The notes under the pieces are model-generated. The model worked only from the letters and a program-made list of their open reading frames with translations. It made no database searches and was not told where the DNA came from. Positions 11,482 to 20,977 of a stretch of DNA of 64,000 nucleotides are shown here, one piece after another (the stretch's first letter is position 1; every line of letters starts with the position of its first letter). The stretch is taken from the NCBI RefSeq assembly GCF_005222785.1, contig NZ_STGH01000001.1, forward strand, positions 744,001 through 808,000, given 5' to 3'. This DNA comes from Rhodobacter sp. SY28-1. GTDB taxonomy: Bacteria; Pseudomonadota; Alphaproteobacteria; Rhodobacterales; Rhodobacteraceae. The translations under genes were made by a program, and so were the position numbers.

Positions 11482-13092
11482 TCAGGCCTCGGCCTCCTCG
11501 TCGTCGGCAGTCTCTTCTTCGGGCTGCTCCAGTTCGGTCGGGTCGACCCAGCCCAGCATCACGCGGGCGGTCATGATCAGGGTCTGCGCTTCCTCAAGCG
11601 ACATGTCGAACTTTTCGAGGACCCCTTCGTCCTTCTTGCGCTGGCCATTTTCGGTCGTCCAGCCGCCAGCCAGTTCCCAGTCGGCGCAGGTGGCGAAGTC
11701 TTCCAGCGTCTTGATGCCGTCCTGGGCCAGCGCTTCCAGCATCTGGGGCGTCAGGCCTTCGAAGTTGACCAGGCTGTCCTCGACCCCCATCGCGCGGGCA
11801 TTTTCCATCGCCTTGGCGTTGGCCGCTTCCAGATAGTCGCGGGCGCGGGCCTGAAGTTCGGCGGCGGTATCCTCGTCGAAGCCGTCGATGGACAGGAGTT
11901 CATCAAGTTCGACGTAGGCGACTTCTTCCAGGTTGGTGAAGCCTTCGGCGACCAGCAGTTGCGCCATCATCTCGTCAACGTCGAGCGCATCCATGAAGAG
12001 CTTGGTGCGTTCGGCGAATTCGGCCTGGCGACGCTGCGATTCTTCGGCTTCGGTCAGGATGTCGATGTCCAGCGCGGTCAGCTGGCTGGCCAGACGGACG
12101 TTCTGGCCGCGACGGCCGATCGCCAGCGACAGCTGCTCATCCGGGACCACGACTTCGATCTTCCCGGCCTCTTCGTCGAACACGACCTTCGAGACTTCGG
12201 CAGGCTGCAGCGCGTTCACAAGGAACGTCGCAGTGTCCTGGTTCCACGGAATGATGTCGATCTTTTCGCCCTGCAGTTCGTTCACGACGGCCTGAACGCG
12301 CGAACCGCGCATACCGACGCAGGCACCGACCGGGTCGATGGAGTTGTCGTAGCTGATGACGGCGATCTTGGCGCGCGAACCCGGGTCACGGGCGACGGCC
12401 TTGATCTCGATGATGCCGTCGTAGATTTCCGGCACTTCCATCTTGAAGAGTTCAGCCATGAACTGCGGGTCGGTCCGCGACAGGAAGACCTGCGGCCCGC
12501 GCGGTTCGCGGCGCACGTCCTTGATGTAGCAGCGGATGCGGTCGCCGATGCGATAGGCTTCGCGGCCGATCTTTTCGTTCCGGCGCAGGATGCCTTCGCC
12601 ACGGCCGATGTCGACGATGACGTTGCCGTATTCCTCGCGCTTGACGGCGCCGTTGATGATGGTGCCCTTGCGATCCTTGAATTCCTCGAACTGGCGGTCA
12701 CGCTCGGCTTCGCGGACCTTCTGCAGGATCACCTGCTTGGCAGACTGCGCGGCGATGCGGCCCAGGTCGACCGGGGGGACCTCGTCCACGATCTCGTCGC
12801 CGATCTGCGGGTCGGCGAGGTAGGATTTCGCCTGCTTGACGGTGATCTGCGCGTGGTGATTCTCGATCAGGTCGTCTTCGGTGACCGTGCGGACGCGGGT
12901 GAAGGAGGCGCGGCCGGTCTTGCGGTCGATCTTGACGCGGATGTCCATCTCGGCGCCGTAGCGCGACTTGGCGGCACGGGCGAGGCTGTCCTCCATCGCC
13001 TGGATCACCAGATCCGGGTCGATCATCTTTTCGCGGGCCACAGCTTCGGCGGTCTGCAGAAGCTCCAGCTGGTTGGCGGAGGTGATTGCCAT
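11482..13092 (-). CDS. nusA: Transcription termination/antitermination factor NusA
   Basis: NusA binds RNA polymerase and nascent RNA, controlling pausing, termination and antitermination. The 536-residue product has the N-terminal polymerase-binding domain (residues 1-130), an S1 domain (about 135-200, containing [18 protein letters not shown]), two KH domains (about 200-345, including [20 protein letters not shown] and [17 protein letters not shown]), and two C-terminal acidic repeats, ending in a Glu-rich tail. It starts 12 bases after the rimP stop. NusA may act on the attenuator-like hairpin at 13721-13748 (inference). Confidence 0.97.
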   Translation of the reverse strand: MAITSANQLELLQTAEAVAREKMIDPDLVIQAMEDSLARAAKSRYGAEMDIRVKIDRKTGRASFTRVRTVTEDDLIENHHAQITVKQAKSYLADPQIGDEIVDEVPPVDLGRIAAQSAKQVILQKVREAERDRQFEEFKDRKGTIINGAVKREEYGNVIVDIGRGEGILRRNEKIGREAYRIGDRIRCYIKDVRREPRGPQVFLSRTDPQFMAELFKMEVPEIYDGIIEIKAVARDPGSRAKIAVISYDNSIDPVGACVGMRGSRVQAVVNELQGEKIDIIPWNQDTATFLVNALQPAEVSKVVFDEEAGKIEVVVPDEQLSLAIGRRGQNVRLASQLTALDIDILTEAEESQRRQAEFAERTKLFMDALDVDEMMAQLLVAEGFTNLEEVAYVELDELLSIDGFDEDTAAELQARARDYLEAANAKAMENARAMGVEDSLVNFEGLTPQMLEALAQDGIKTLEDFATCADWELAGGWTTENGQRKKDEGVLEKFDMSLEEAQTLIMTARVMLGWVDPTELEQPEEETADDEEAEA

Positions 13093-13104
13093 GGGTCCTA
13101 CTCC

Positions 13105-13710
13105 CTAGTGTTTCGTCTCGGGCGCGGGATCTTCATCCTCGTCCCCGTCAATTTCCTCGATCTCGTCGAACTGGCCGTCAGTGGGCTCGGCCACCTTCTT
13201 CTGGCGCAGCATTTCCGAGATCAGTTCGTCCGAAAGGATCAGCTTGGCGTCGGAAAGCCAGTCGAACTGAAGCCCGATGGTGACCTCTTCGCCCGACTCC
13301 TCGATGGTGATCAGAACTTCCTCGCCCTCAACCCCCGCCAGATCGCCCTTGAAACGGCGGCGGCCGTCGATCAGTTCGGTCGTCTCGATCCGGGCCTCCC
13401 AGCCCTTCCACATCTCGAAGTCCTTCAGGCGGGTCAGCGGCCTGTCGATCCCGGGCGAGGAGACTTCAAGGACATAGTTGTCCTCAAGCGGGTCTTCCAC
13501 GTCCAGCACGGCGGAAACCGCAGTAGAGATGTCGCCGCATTCGTCGACGCCGATGCCGCCGTCGGGGCGGTCGGCCATGATCTGCAACACGCGCGTCTTG
13601 CCGCCCATCAGCCGCAAGCGGATGAGTTCAAAGCCCAGCCCTTCGATCACCGGCTGGACGATATCAGCCAGGCGACGGTCGATGGCGGTTTTGGCGACGA
13701 GATCGGTCAT
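13105..13710 (-). CDS. rimP: Ribosome maturation factor RimP
   Basis: RimP assists assembly of the 30S subunit. The 201-residue product shows the family core: [31 protein letters not shown] split across residues about 20-50, and [13 protein letters not shown] in the middle. The N-terminus [20 protein letters not shown] fits the family. The start at 13710 is chosen because longer frames run through the leader hairpin and promoter. The ribosome binding site is weak (CTGGAACCTG). An acidic C-terminal tail of about 35 residues extends past the usual length. It is the first gene of the operon. Confidence 0.93.
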   Translation of the reverse strand: MTDLVAKTAIDRRLADIVQPVIEGLGFELIRLRLMGGKTRVLQIMADRPDGGIGVDECGDISTAVSAVLDVEDPLEDNYVLEVSSPGIDRPLTRLKDFEMWKGWEARIETTELIDGRRRFKGDLAGVEGEEVLITIEESGEEVTIGLQFDWLSDAKLILSDELISEMLRQKKVAEPTDGQFDEIEEIDGDEDEDPAPETKH

Positions 13711-13720
13711 CAGGTTCCAG

Positions 13721-13748
13721 AAACAAAAAAGCGGACCCAGCGGCCCGC
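13721..13748 (-). terminator. Attenuator-like hairpin in the rimP leader
   Basis: On the minus strand a 7-bp stem (GCGGGCC / GGTCCGC, one G-U pair) with loop GCTG is followed by TTTTTTGTTT, the layout of an intrinsic terminator. It ends about 10 bases before the rimP ATG and lies downstream of a good promoter (13800-13828). It is therefore placed to attenuate the operon, not only to end the upstream methyltransferase transcript. Confidence 0.7.
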
Positions 13749-13799
13749 CCGTGACTTTCGGTAGCTTCAGGTTTGGACCCCGAAGCAGCTGTTGGCAGC

Positions 13800-13828
13800 G
13801 ATATAGGCCCCTCACCCTGAGTCTGCAA
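13800..13828 (-). promoter_or_regulatory. Probable promoter of the rimP-nusA-ylxR-infB operon
   Basis: TTGCAG (13823-13828), a 17-base spacer and TATATC (13800-13805) lie on the minus strand between the methyltransferase stop and the leader hairpin. The predicted leader is about 80 bases. Confidence 0.5.
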
Positions 13829-13837
13829 GGGAAACTG

Positions 13838-14464
13838 TCAGAGGCGGCGGAACACCATCACCAGCCCCCGGTCGTCCTTATGCGGATGGTCGGCCACTTC
13901 GTAGATCGGAATGTCGCGCCAAGCGACCGGAGTGATCTGCCCCTTTGCCACCAGCCGCGCCAGTTCCGAGCCGAACCCCGCGCCGTCCAGCACCGGGCCG
14001 ATGGTGCCACAGGCAAAGACGGCGCCCGGGCGGGTGATGCGCAGAAGCTCGGGGAAACATTCCGGGCCGACATGGCCATGCGTGAAGGTGCCGCAGCTGA
14101 TGACCGCATCATAGGCCGCGTCGGGGATGTCCAGTGTCTGGGTCAGATCGCCCAGTATGAGGTTGCGGTAGACCCCCTTGGGCCGCGCGACCTCCAGCAT
14201 CTCGGGCGTGATGTCCAGCGCATCGACCAGCCGACCGCGCAGGTGTTCCGCCACAAGACCGGTGCCTGCGCCGATGTCCAGGATTTCCGCCTCCGGCCCG
14301 ACTTCGGCCGCCAGAATCGCGGCAATCTCGCGCGGGGCGATATAGCCCCAGGCCGCGCCGAAGCTTTCGTCATAGGTCGGGGCCCAGTCGCCATACATGC
14401 GCCGTGCGCCATCGGGTCCGTCGATCTGATAGGCCTCGTCCAGATCATAGCCATCGTCGGTCAT
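13838..14464 (-). CDS. Class I SAM-dependent methyltransferase
   Basis: The 208-residue protein shows the Rossmann motif [16 protein letters not shown] (about residues 62-77), motif [11 protein letters not shown] and a post-motif region [20 protein letters not shown]. There is no signal peptide. It resembles Williams-Beuren/UbiE-like small-molecule methyltransferases, but the substrate cannot be told from sequence. The start at 14464 is set by a strong AGGAGG site 6 bases upstream; the in-frame ATG at 14509 lacks one. It lies upstream of the rimP operon on the same strand but is probably separate, since a promoter and hairpin stand between them. Confidence 0.85.
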   Translation of the reverse strand: MTDDGYDLDEAYQIDGPDGARRMYGDWAPTYDESFGAAWGYIAPREIAAILAAEVGPEAEILDIGAGTGLVAEHLRGRLVDALDITPEMLEVARPKGVYRNLILGDLTQTLDIPDAAYDAVISCGTFTHGHVGPECFPELLRITRPGAVFACGTIGPVLDGAGFGSELARLVAKGQITPVAWRDIPIYEVADHPHKDDRGLVMVFRRL

Positions 14465-14565
14465 CTGTCGCCTCCTGCTTTGCGGCCATACATGCCGCCT
14501 GCCGATCACAGAAGAATGACGCTAGGGTAACCGGAACCCAACTTCGCCAATCCGGTTTCCCCTGA

Positions 14566-14594
14566 TTGAAGGGGGCGTCACAAGCTGCGATAGT
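14566..14594 (+). promoter_or_regulatory. Possible promoter of tamA-tamB
   Basis: TTGAAG (14566-14571), 17 bases, then GATAGT (14589-14594), 33 bases before the tamA ATG. Confidence 0.4.
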
Positions 14595-14626
14595 CCGCCA
14601 AGGTGCTGCCAATGAGGTGTGTGTGA

Positions 14627-16447
14627 ATGAAGTCCGGTCGCAGCCTGAGGCGCATCCGGATGGCCGTTGCTGCGGCCATGCTGAGCCTTGCGGCAGGGCA
14701 GGCGCAGTCCCTTGACCGGCTGGACTTCACAGTGGCGGGCGGGTCCGAGGCGCTGACCGCGGCGGTCAGAGAGGCGTCGATGCTGCGGTCGCTGCAGGCG
14801 CAGGGGCAGACCGACCCGCAGGACCTGCTTGCGGCGGCACGGTCGGACTATGCGCGGATTCTGGCGGCGCTTTATGCCAAGGGCTATTACTCGGTCGCCA
14901 TCCGCATCCGGGTCGACGGGCGCGAGGCGGCTGACATCCCCGCGCTGGAAGCGCCGAGTGCCGTGTCGGTCATCCGGGTCGATGTCGATCCTGGCCAGCC
15001 CTTCCGCTTTGGTCTGGCCCGTGTCGCGCCGCTGGCTGCGGGCACCGAACTTCCCGAAGGTTTCCAGCGCGATGCCGTCGCCGAAAGCGGCGCGGTTCAA
15101 GCCGCGGTCAGTGCCGCCATCGGTGCCTGGCGCGAGGCGGGCCATACGAAGGCCTTCCCCACGGCGGAAGAGGTTGTGGCCGACCATGCGGCGCGACGTC
15201 TGGATGCCGATGTCCGGCTGGATCCGGGGCCGCGCCTGCGCTTTGGCCGGCTTGAGATCACCGGCGAGGAACGGATGCGCGAGGCGAGGGTCCGCAAGAT
15301 CGCCGGTCTGCCCGAAGGTGAGACCTTCAGCGAGACGGAGTTGCGTCGCGCGGAAGCCCGCTTGCGGCGGACGGGGATCTTCGCTTCGGTCGCGCTGACC
15401 GAAGATGAACAGATCACCGCACCGGACCTTCTGGGCATTACCGCGACGGTAGTGGAGCAGAAGCCGCGCCGCTATTCCTTCGGGGTCGAAGTCGCCAGTC
15501 TGGATGGAGTGTCGCTGTCCGCCTCATGGCTGCACCGCAATCTTCTGGGCGGGGGAGAGCGGCTGGGAATCAAGGGCGATGTCACCAATATCGGATCGGG
15601 GCAAAGCGGCATCGACTACGGGCTGGAGGTCACGCTTGACCGACCGGCGACGCTGACCCCGGATACGACGGCCGGGTTGATCCTGGGATTTTCGCACAAG
15701 GATGAGATCGACTACAAGCTGGACGCGCTCAGCTTCGGTTTGCGGTTCAGCCATGTCTTTTCCGAACAGCTGACCGCGCGGGCAGGGTTGACCTACGACA
15801 TGCTTGAGGGGCGCGATCCGGGCGGGCGGTTCGATTTCCGCAACCTCTCCCTGCCGGTCGGCATAACCTGGGATCGCCGGGACGTCGCCAACAATCCGAC
15901 GGCGGGTTTCTATCTGGATGCAACCGCCAAGCCGTTCCTTGGGTTCGGAACCACGGGATCGGGCCTGCGGACCACGGTCGATGGTCGCGTCTATCGCAGC
16001 CTGGGCGAGCCCGGTCGGCTGGTCGTTGCCGCGCGGGTGCAGGCAGGGGCTATCCTGGGCTCGGACCTGTTGGAGACGCCGCGGGATGATCTGTTCTTTT
16101 CCGGGGGCGGCGGCACGGTGCGCGGCCAGCCCTACCGGTCGCTGGGGGTTGCGGTGACGCGGGGTTTCGGGCCGCAGTTCCTGATCGGCGGCAAGTACTT
16201 CCTGGCCGGATCGCTGGAGCTTCGTGCCAAGGTCAGCGACCGGATCGGGGTCGTGGGTTTTGTCGACTGGGGCAGCATCGGGATTGATGGATTCAGCGGC
16301 AGTCTGGCCGATTCGCATGCCGGGGCGGGCCTGGGTGTGCGCTATGACACGGGCCTTGGTCCGATCCGCCTGGACGTGGCCGCGCCGATCAGCGGGACGA
16401 CCGGGGACGGGGTGCAGTTCTACGTCGGCCTGGGGCAGTCCTTCTGA
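14627..16447 (+). CDS. tamA: TamA-like Omp85-family outer-membrane assembly protein
   Basis: The 606-residue protein has a signal peptide (RMAVAAAMLSLAAGQAQS), three POTRA-like repeats to about residue 270 (including LRFGRLEITGEERMREARVR and LRRAEARLRRTGIF), and a C-terminal 16-strand Omp85 barrel. The barrel has the typical FFSGGGGTVRGQPYRSLG motif and ends in GVQFYVGLGQSF with a terminal aromatic residue. TamA works with the inner-membrane-anchored TamB in moving lipid or outer-membrane proteins across the periplasm. Its stop codon overlaps the tamB start by one base (TGATG), so the two are coupled. Confidence 0.92.
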   Translation: MKSGRSLRRIRMAVAAAMLSLAAGQAQSLDRLDFTVAGGSEALTAAVREASMLRSLQAQGQTDPQDLLAAARSDYARILAALYAKGYYSVAIRIRVDGREAADIPALEAPSAVSVIRVDVDPGQPFRFGLARVAPLAAGTELPEGFQRDAVAESGAVQAAVSAAIGAWREAGHTKAFPTAEEVVADHAARRLDADVRLDPGPRLRFGRLEITGEERMREARVRKIAGLPEGETFSETELRRAEARLRRTGIFASVALTEDEQITAPDLLGITATVVEQKPRRYSFGVEVASLDGVSLSASWLHRNLLGGGERLGIKGDVTNIGSGQSGIDYGLEVTLDRPATLTPDTTAGLILGFSHKDEIDYKLDALSFGLRFSHVFSEQLTARAGLTYDMLEGRDPGGRFDFRNLSLPVGITWDRRDVANNPTAGFYLDATAKPFLGFGTTGSGLRTTVDGRVYRSLGEPGRLVVAARVQAGAILGSDLLETPRDDLFFSGGGGTVRGQPYRSLGVAVTRGFGPQFLIGGKYFLAGSLELRAKVSDRIGVVGFVDWGSIGIDGFSGSLADSHAGAGLGVRYDTGLGPIRLDVAAPISGTTGDGVQFYVGLGQSF

Positions 16448-19400
16448 TGTGGCGCGCGCTGGCACTCATCGGCTGTCTGACTGGCGGGGCTGCCTGGGGG
16501 CAGACCGATGACCGCGACTATCTGACTGCTTTTCTGGAGGACACTCTGTCCGGGGCCGGGCGGAAAGTGACCGTGACCGGCTTTGCTGGGGCGCTGTCGG
16601 CGCAGGCAACCATCGAACAGCTGACCATCGCCGATGACCAAGGTGTCTGGATCACGCTGAACGGGGTCGTCCTGGATTGGAGCCGATCAGCCCTTTTCTC
16701 TGGCGAGGTCGAGGTCAGCGAGCTGTCGGCGAAGGAAATCATCGTCGAGCGTGTGCCAGAGGCCGGGGAGGACGCGGCCCCGTCGCCGGAGGCGAGCGGC
16801 TTCAGCCTGCCTGAACTGCCGGTGTCGATCAGTATCGACCGGGTCGCGGCTGAGCGTATCGAACTCGCGCCCGGAGTGCTTGGGCAGGATGTGACGGGGA
16901 CGCTGGAGGCGTCGCTGCAACTTGCGGGGGGCGAGGGGCACGCCATCCTTAACTTGATCCGCACCGGGGATGGCCCGGCCGGGGAGATCCGGCTGGATGC
17001 GTCCTATTCCAATGCCACGCGGGACCTGAACCTGTCGCTGCTGGCGGAAGAGGCGGCTGGCGGACTTGTCGTCGAGGCGCTGGGCGTCCCGGGCAGGCCA
17101 TCGGCCCGGCTGGATGTCGCAGGGCAAGGCCAGCTTGATGATTTCAAAGCTGACATCGGTCTGGCGACCGACGGGGCCGAGCGCCTGACAGGGCAGGTCA
17201 CCATCACGGGAGAGGACGGCGGCTACCGCCTGGGCGCGGACCTGTCCGGCGATCTTGCCCCAGTGCTGGCCCCGGATCTGGTCGACTTTTTCGGAACCGA
17301 GGTGGGTCTGAAGCTGGATGCCTGGCGCAGTGTGGCGGGCCGGGTGATCATCGATCATTTCGATCTGACGGCGCGTTCGTTGGCGGTCTCGGGATCGGGT
17401 GAGGTCGCAGCGGATGGCCTGCCAGAGCGGGTGGACATCACCGGCACGCTGGCCGCGCCGGACGGCCAGCCGATAGCGCTGCCCTTCACCGACGGCACTC
17501 GCGTCTCCCGCGCCGATTTCCGCCTAGCCACTGCCGAGAAGGGCGCGGACAGTTGGTCGGGGTCGGTGGCGATCACCGGGCTGGACCGGGAAGACATGCA
17601 GATTGCTTCCGTCACATTGGAAGGGTCGGGCCGGATCGGCCGCAGTGCCGCGGGCAGGAGTTTCGGTGGGACAGTAAGCGCGAAGGCTTCTGGACTGGCC
17701 CAGGCAGATCAGGGCCTTGCCGAAGCGCTGGGCAAGGACCTGACTGCGTCGTTGCGGCTGTTCATGCTGGAAGGGTCGGGTGCGCTGCAGTTGTCGGACA
17801 TCCGGTTCGCCGGGGCGGGCATGACCGGGACCGGCGCGCTGAAGATCGAAGGGCTGGACAAGGCCTTGTTGACCAGCGGCAGGCTGGAGGTCGAGGCGTC
17901 TGACTTCGCCCGCTTTTCGCGGCTGCTGGGACGGCAGCTGGGCGGGGCGGGAAGGATGGAGATCGCCGGATCGGCCAGCCGCCTGTCGGGGTTCTTCGAT
18001 GTCGAGGTCATGCTGGACGGTCGCGGTCTGGCGGTGGGTCAGGCCGAGGTGGACCGGCTTCTGGCGGGTGCATCCCGGCTGCAGGCCTCGGTCAGGCGTG
18101 ATGAAAGCGGGATGGCGCTGCGCAGTCTTGATCTGACGGCAGGCCAACTGACTGCGCAGGCGAGCGGGCAGATTTCCTCGCAGGGATCGGACCTGGCCGG
18201 GACCGTCGCCCTGGGTGACCTGTCGGTCCTTGGGAATGGCTACAGGGGCGGGGTGGCGTTGGAGGGCAGGTTCACCGGCACGCCGGAGGATGGCTCTCTC
18301 ACGCTGACCGGACGCGGCCAGTCGCTGCGGATCGGCAACCGCGAGGCTGATCGGCTCTTGGCCGGGCAAAGCCTGTTGGACCTGGACCTCGGCCTGAAGG
18401 ATGGGGTCATCCAGATCCGGTCGGCCAGGGTGCAGAACCCGCAGCTGACCGCCTCCGCCAACGGGCAGATCACGGGCGAGACCCGGTCGATCAAGCTTGA
18501 TGCCCGGCTCTCGAACCTGGGCCTGATCGTGCCGGAAGTATCGGGGCCGCTGACCGTCGCGGGCACCGCGGTGCAGAACGGAGGGGGCTACCGGCTGGAC
18601 CTGCGCGCCACGGGGCCGGGGCAGATTGCCGCCAGCGTCAACGGGACGGTTGCGAACGACTTCCGGCGTGCCGATCTTGCAATAACGGGGGCAGGCGAGG
18701 CGGGGCTGGCCAACCTGTTCGTTTCACCTCGGTCGGTGTCGGGACGAGTGGGCTATGACCTGCGGCTGTCCGGCCCCTTCGTGCTGCGGTCGCTGTCGGG
18801 CCGGGTCACCCTGTCAGATGGTCGGATCGCCGACCCCGACCTGGGCCTGTCCCTGCAGGACGTGCAGGCCATTGGCCAGCTGAACGACGGCAGCTTGCAG
18901 CTTTCTGCCACTTCGGGCCTGTCGTCGGGTGGCAGGCTGCGGGTGGACGGGCCGATCCGGCTGGACGGCGGCCAGAACGCGGACCTTGCGATCACGCTGG
19001 ATGACCTGCGGCTTTACGACCCCGAACTGTACGAAACGCGGGTCAGCGGTGCCTTGGCCCTGCGCGGGCCGCTTGCAGGAGGGGCGCTTTTGTCCGGGGC
19101 GCTGCAACTGGGCGAGACGGAAGTGCGGGTTCCGGCCTCGGGCTTCAGCTCGGCCGATGCGCTTCTGGACATCCGGCATATCCGCGACAGCGCAATCGTG
19201 CGGGATACGCGGCGCAAGGCGGGGCTTCTGGCGGCGCTTGCCGGGTCTGGCGGGGCGTCCGGGTCGGGGCGCGCCATCGGCCTGGACGTGACGATCTCGG
19301 CGCCTGCCCGGGTCTTTGTCCGCGGTCGCGGGATCGACGCCGAACTGGGCGGCGAACTTCGGCTGCTTGGCACCACAGCGGATGTCCGACCTTCGGGCGG

Positions 19401-19968
19401 CTTCACCCTTATCCGGGGGCGGATCGACATTCTGGGGCGGCGGCTGGTCCTGTCTCGCGCCGATCTGGTGCTGGAGGGTAGCCTGGTCCCGCAGATCAGC
19501 ATCGCGGCGGATACCGAAAGCGACGGGATCGTCAGCACAGTCCGGGTGGACGGCCCGGCCGACAATCCGGTGGTGACCTTCACCTCCTCGCCCGAGCTGC
19601 CGCAGGAAGAGGTTCTGGCGCGGCTGTTGTTCGGGCGGGGTCTGGACAAGATTTCGGCGCTGCAGGCCGCGCAGCTTGCCAACGCGGTTGCGGTTCTGGC
19701 CGGACGCAGCGGGTTGGGACTGGTCGGCAACCTGCGCAAGAACTTCGGGCTGGACGATCTGGACATCACGACGGCCGAGGACGGCACGGCAGCGCTGAAG
19801 GCCGGCAAGTACATCTCGGACAACGTCTATACCGAGATCGAGATCGACCAGGAGGGCAAGAGCCGCATCAACCTTAACCTGGACCTGCGCGAAGGCCTGA
19901 CGGTCAAGGGCAGAGTGGGTGCGGACGGCCAGACCGGGATCGGCGTCTACCTGCAGCGGGACTACTAG
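16447..19968 (+). CDS. tamB: TamB (DUF490) translocation/assembly module protein
   Basis: The 1173-residue product has an N-terminal hydrophobic segment (MWRALALIGCLTGGAAWG), a very long repetitive beta-rich central part rich in G/A/D/L (the extended beta-taco groove of AsmA/TamB-like proteins), and the conserved DUF490 C-terminus. The last includes GGFTLIRGRIDILGRRLVL, FTSSPELPQEEVLARLLFGR and GIGVYLQRDY. It spans the periplasm and probably shuttles phospholipid, docking on TamA. It starts within the tamA stop codon. The length is moderately shorter than the E. coli protein. Confidence 0.93.
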   Translation: MWRALALIGCLTGGAAWGQTDDRDYLTAFLEDTLSGAGRKVTVTGFAGALSAQATIEQLTIADDQGVWITLNGVVLDWSRSALFSGEVEVSELSAKEIIVERVPEAGEDAAPSPEASGFSLPELPVSISIDRVAAERIELAPGVLGQDVTGTLEASLQLAGGEGHAILNLIRTGDGPAGEIRLDASYSNATRDLNLSLLAEEAAGGLVVEALGVPGRPSARLDVAGQGQLDDFKADIGLATDGAERLTGQVTITGEDGGYRLGADLSGDLAPVLAPDLVDFFGTEVGLKLDAWRSVAGRVIIDHFDLTARSLAVSGSGEVAADGLPERVDITGTLAAPDGQPIALPFTDGTRVSRADFRLATAEKGADSWSGSVAITGLDREDMQIASVTLEGSGRIGRSAAGRSFGGTVSAKASGLAQADQGLAEALGKDLTASLRLFMLEGSGALQLSDIRFAGAGMTGTGALKIEGLDKALLTSGRLEVEASDFARFSRLLGRQLGGAGRMEIAGSASRLSGFFDVEVMLDGRGLAVGQAEVDRLLAGASRLQASVRRDESGMALRSLDLTAGQLTAQASGQISSQGSDLAGTVALGDLSVLGNGYRGGVALEGRFTGTPEDGSLTLTGRGQSLRIGNREADRLLAGQSLLDLDLGLKDGVIQIRSARVQNPQLTASANGQITGETRSIKLDARLSNLGLIVPEVSGPLTVAGTAVQNGGGYRLDLRATGPGQIAASVNGTVANDFRRADLAITGAGEAGLANLFVSPRSVSGRVGYDLRLSGPFVLRSLSGRVTLSDGRIADPDLGLSLQDVQAIGQLNDGSLQLSATSGLSSGGRLRVDGPIRLDGGQNADLAITLDDLRLYDPELYETRVSGALALRGPLAGGALLSGALQLGETEVRVPASGFSSADALLDIRHIRDSAIVRDTRRKAGLLAALAGSGGASGSGRAIGLDVTISAPARVFVRGRGIDAELGGELRLLGTTADVRPSGGFTLIRGRIDILGRRLVLSRADLVLEGSLVPQISIAADTESDGIVSTVRVDGPADNPVVTFTSSPELPQEEVLARLLFGRGLDKISALQAAQLANAVAVLAGRSGLGLVGNLRKNFGLDDLDITTAEDGTAALKAGKYISDNVYTEIEIDQEGKSRINLNLDLREGLTVKGRVGADGQTGIGVYLQRDY

Positions 19969-19980
19969 CCAGGTCGGGGG

Positions 19981-20175
19981 TCATTCCTCGTCCGGGCCGC
20001 ACATCACCAGACAGACGAAGAGTGGCACGACAAGCCAGGGCAGCCATCCCCTGCTGGAGGGAGCTTCCTCGGTGACTTCGGGTTCGGGCTCTTCGACAAC
20101 CACGATCGGGCCCCCGGCCTGCGCCGAAGACGCAAGACAGGCTGCACAGAGCAACGTGGCGACAAAGCGGTTCAC
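19981..20175 (-). CDS. Small exported/membrane protein, 64 residues
   Basis: Starting at the GTG at 20175 (GAGGGTGCC just upstream), the protein has a signal peptide (NRFVATLLCAACLASSAQAG) and an acidic proline stretch (VVVEEPEPEVTEEAP). One C-terminal hydrophobic segment follows (GWLPWLVVPLFVCLVMCG), ending PDEE. A longer frame from 20238 lacks a signal at its N-terminus. Similar short proteins with an EEPE motif and a C-terminal membrane segment are familiar in Rhodobacterales, but I know no function. It converges with tamB, 12 bases from its stop. Confidence 0.55.
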   Translation of the reverse strand: MNRFVATLLCAACLASSAQAGGPIVVVEEPEPEVTEEAPSSRGWLPWLVVPLFVCLVMCGPDEE

Positions 20176-20302
20176 GGCACCCTCTTGCGGGGAACGACTG
20201 ACGCTTAGCCTAGGCCAAAGGCTACCGAATCGCAGCAATTGTAGGATTGGTGCAAACAGTTTGCCAGAAACTGCGCGGATTCTGCATCACGCACTGCGCG
20301 GG

Positions 20303-20977
20303 TCAGTCGATGACCTTCTCGAACTCAAGATAGCCGACCGTATTGCTGGCCCACTGCCGCGATTTCCGGACCGTAGTGCCTTCGATCCAGTAATCGTTGG
20401 TCACCTTGCCGTTCTGCCGGGTGCAGGTCTCGGTCACACGGGTGGTGGCGTGGCTCTTGCCCACGACTTCGATCGTCTCGCGCCCGACGGTTGCCGTCGT
20501 GCAGTCATAGGTCCGGCGGGTTCCGACGTCGTCGGGGCCGAGGAAGTAGTAAATCCGCTCATAGTTCGCCCCGCCCCTGAGCTGGGCAAGCGAAGGCACC
20601 TGCGCCGACATCAGGTCGGCCCCGAGGCCGCGGGTCTGGATAAGGACGCCATCGCGGAGGGAAAAGTTCGCCTGGCCCTGGGCGGTCCAGGTCACCACGT
20701 TTTCCTTCGCATCGGCGATGGTCAGGAACGCATCCTGGCCCAGAGCCTTGGACTGGATCCGCAGGATCGGCTTGCCAAAGGCGGCCAGTTCCGCACGCCC
20801 GACGGGTGCTGCGGCCTTGGGCGCGGCTGCGGCGTCTTTCTTGCCCTTCGCAAGGGTCGACTTGGCCATCTGGCCGACGGCAGCGGCCATCGGATTGCTT
20901 GCGGTGGTGTCGTTGCCGCAGGCTGACAGAAACGCAAGAGCAGCCGCGACGGCGACCAGCCGGGAAGATGCTCTCAC
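20303..20977 (-). CDS. YjbF/GfcB-family lipoprotein
   Basis: The 224-residue protein has a lipobox LSAC with the lipidated cysteine at residue 20, then a Lys/Ala-rich linker and a beta-rich domain ending VGYLEFEKVID. It matches YjbF (GfcB) lipoproteins of exopolysaccharide and group-4-capsule-like clusters. It lies downstream of a yjbH-like gene with a 4-base start/stop overlap (20974-20977), so the two form an operon. Role: periplasmic or outer-membrane-anchored partner in exopolysaccharide export or modification (family inference). Confidence 0.82.
   Translation of the reverse strand: MRASSRLVAVAAALAFLSACGNDTTASNPMAAAVGQMAKSTLAKGKKDAAAAPKAAAPVGRAELAAFGKPILRIQSKALGQDAFLTIADAKENVVTWTAQGQANFSLRDGVLIQTRGLGADLMSAQVPSLAQLRGGANYERIYYFLGPDDVGTRRTYDCTTATVGRETIEVVGKSHATTRVTETCTRQNGKVTNDYWIEGTTVRKSRQWASNTVGYLEFEKVID

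Noticed and set aside
8737-13764. Long plus-strand open frames opposite infB and nusA
   Set aside because: Both are shadows of well-conserved minus-strand genes; composition is antisense-like and no motif is present.
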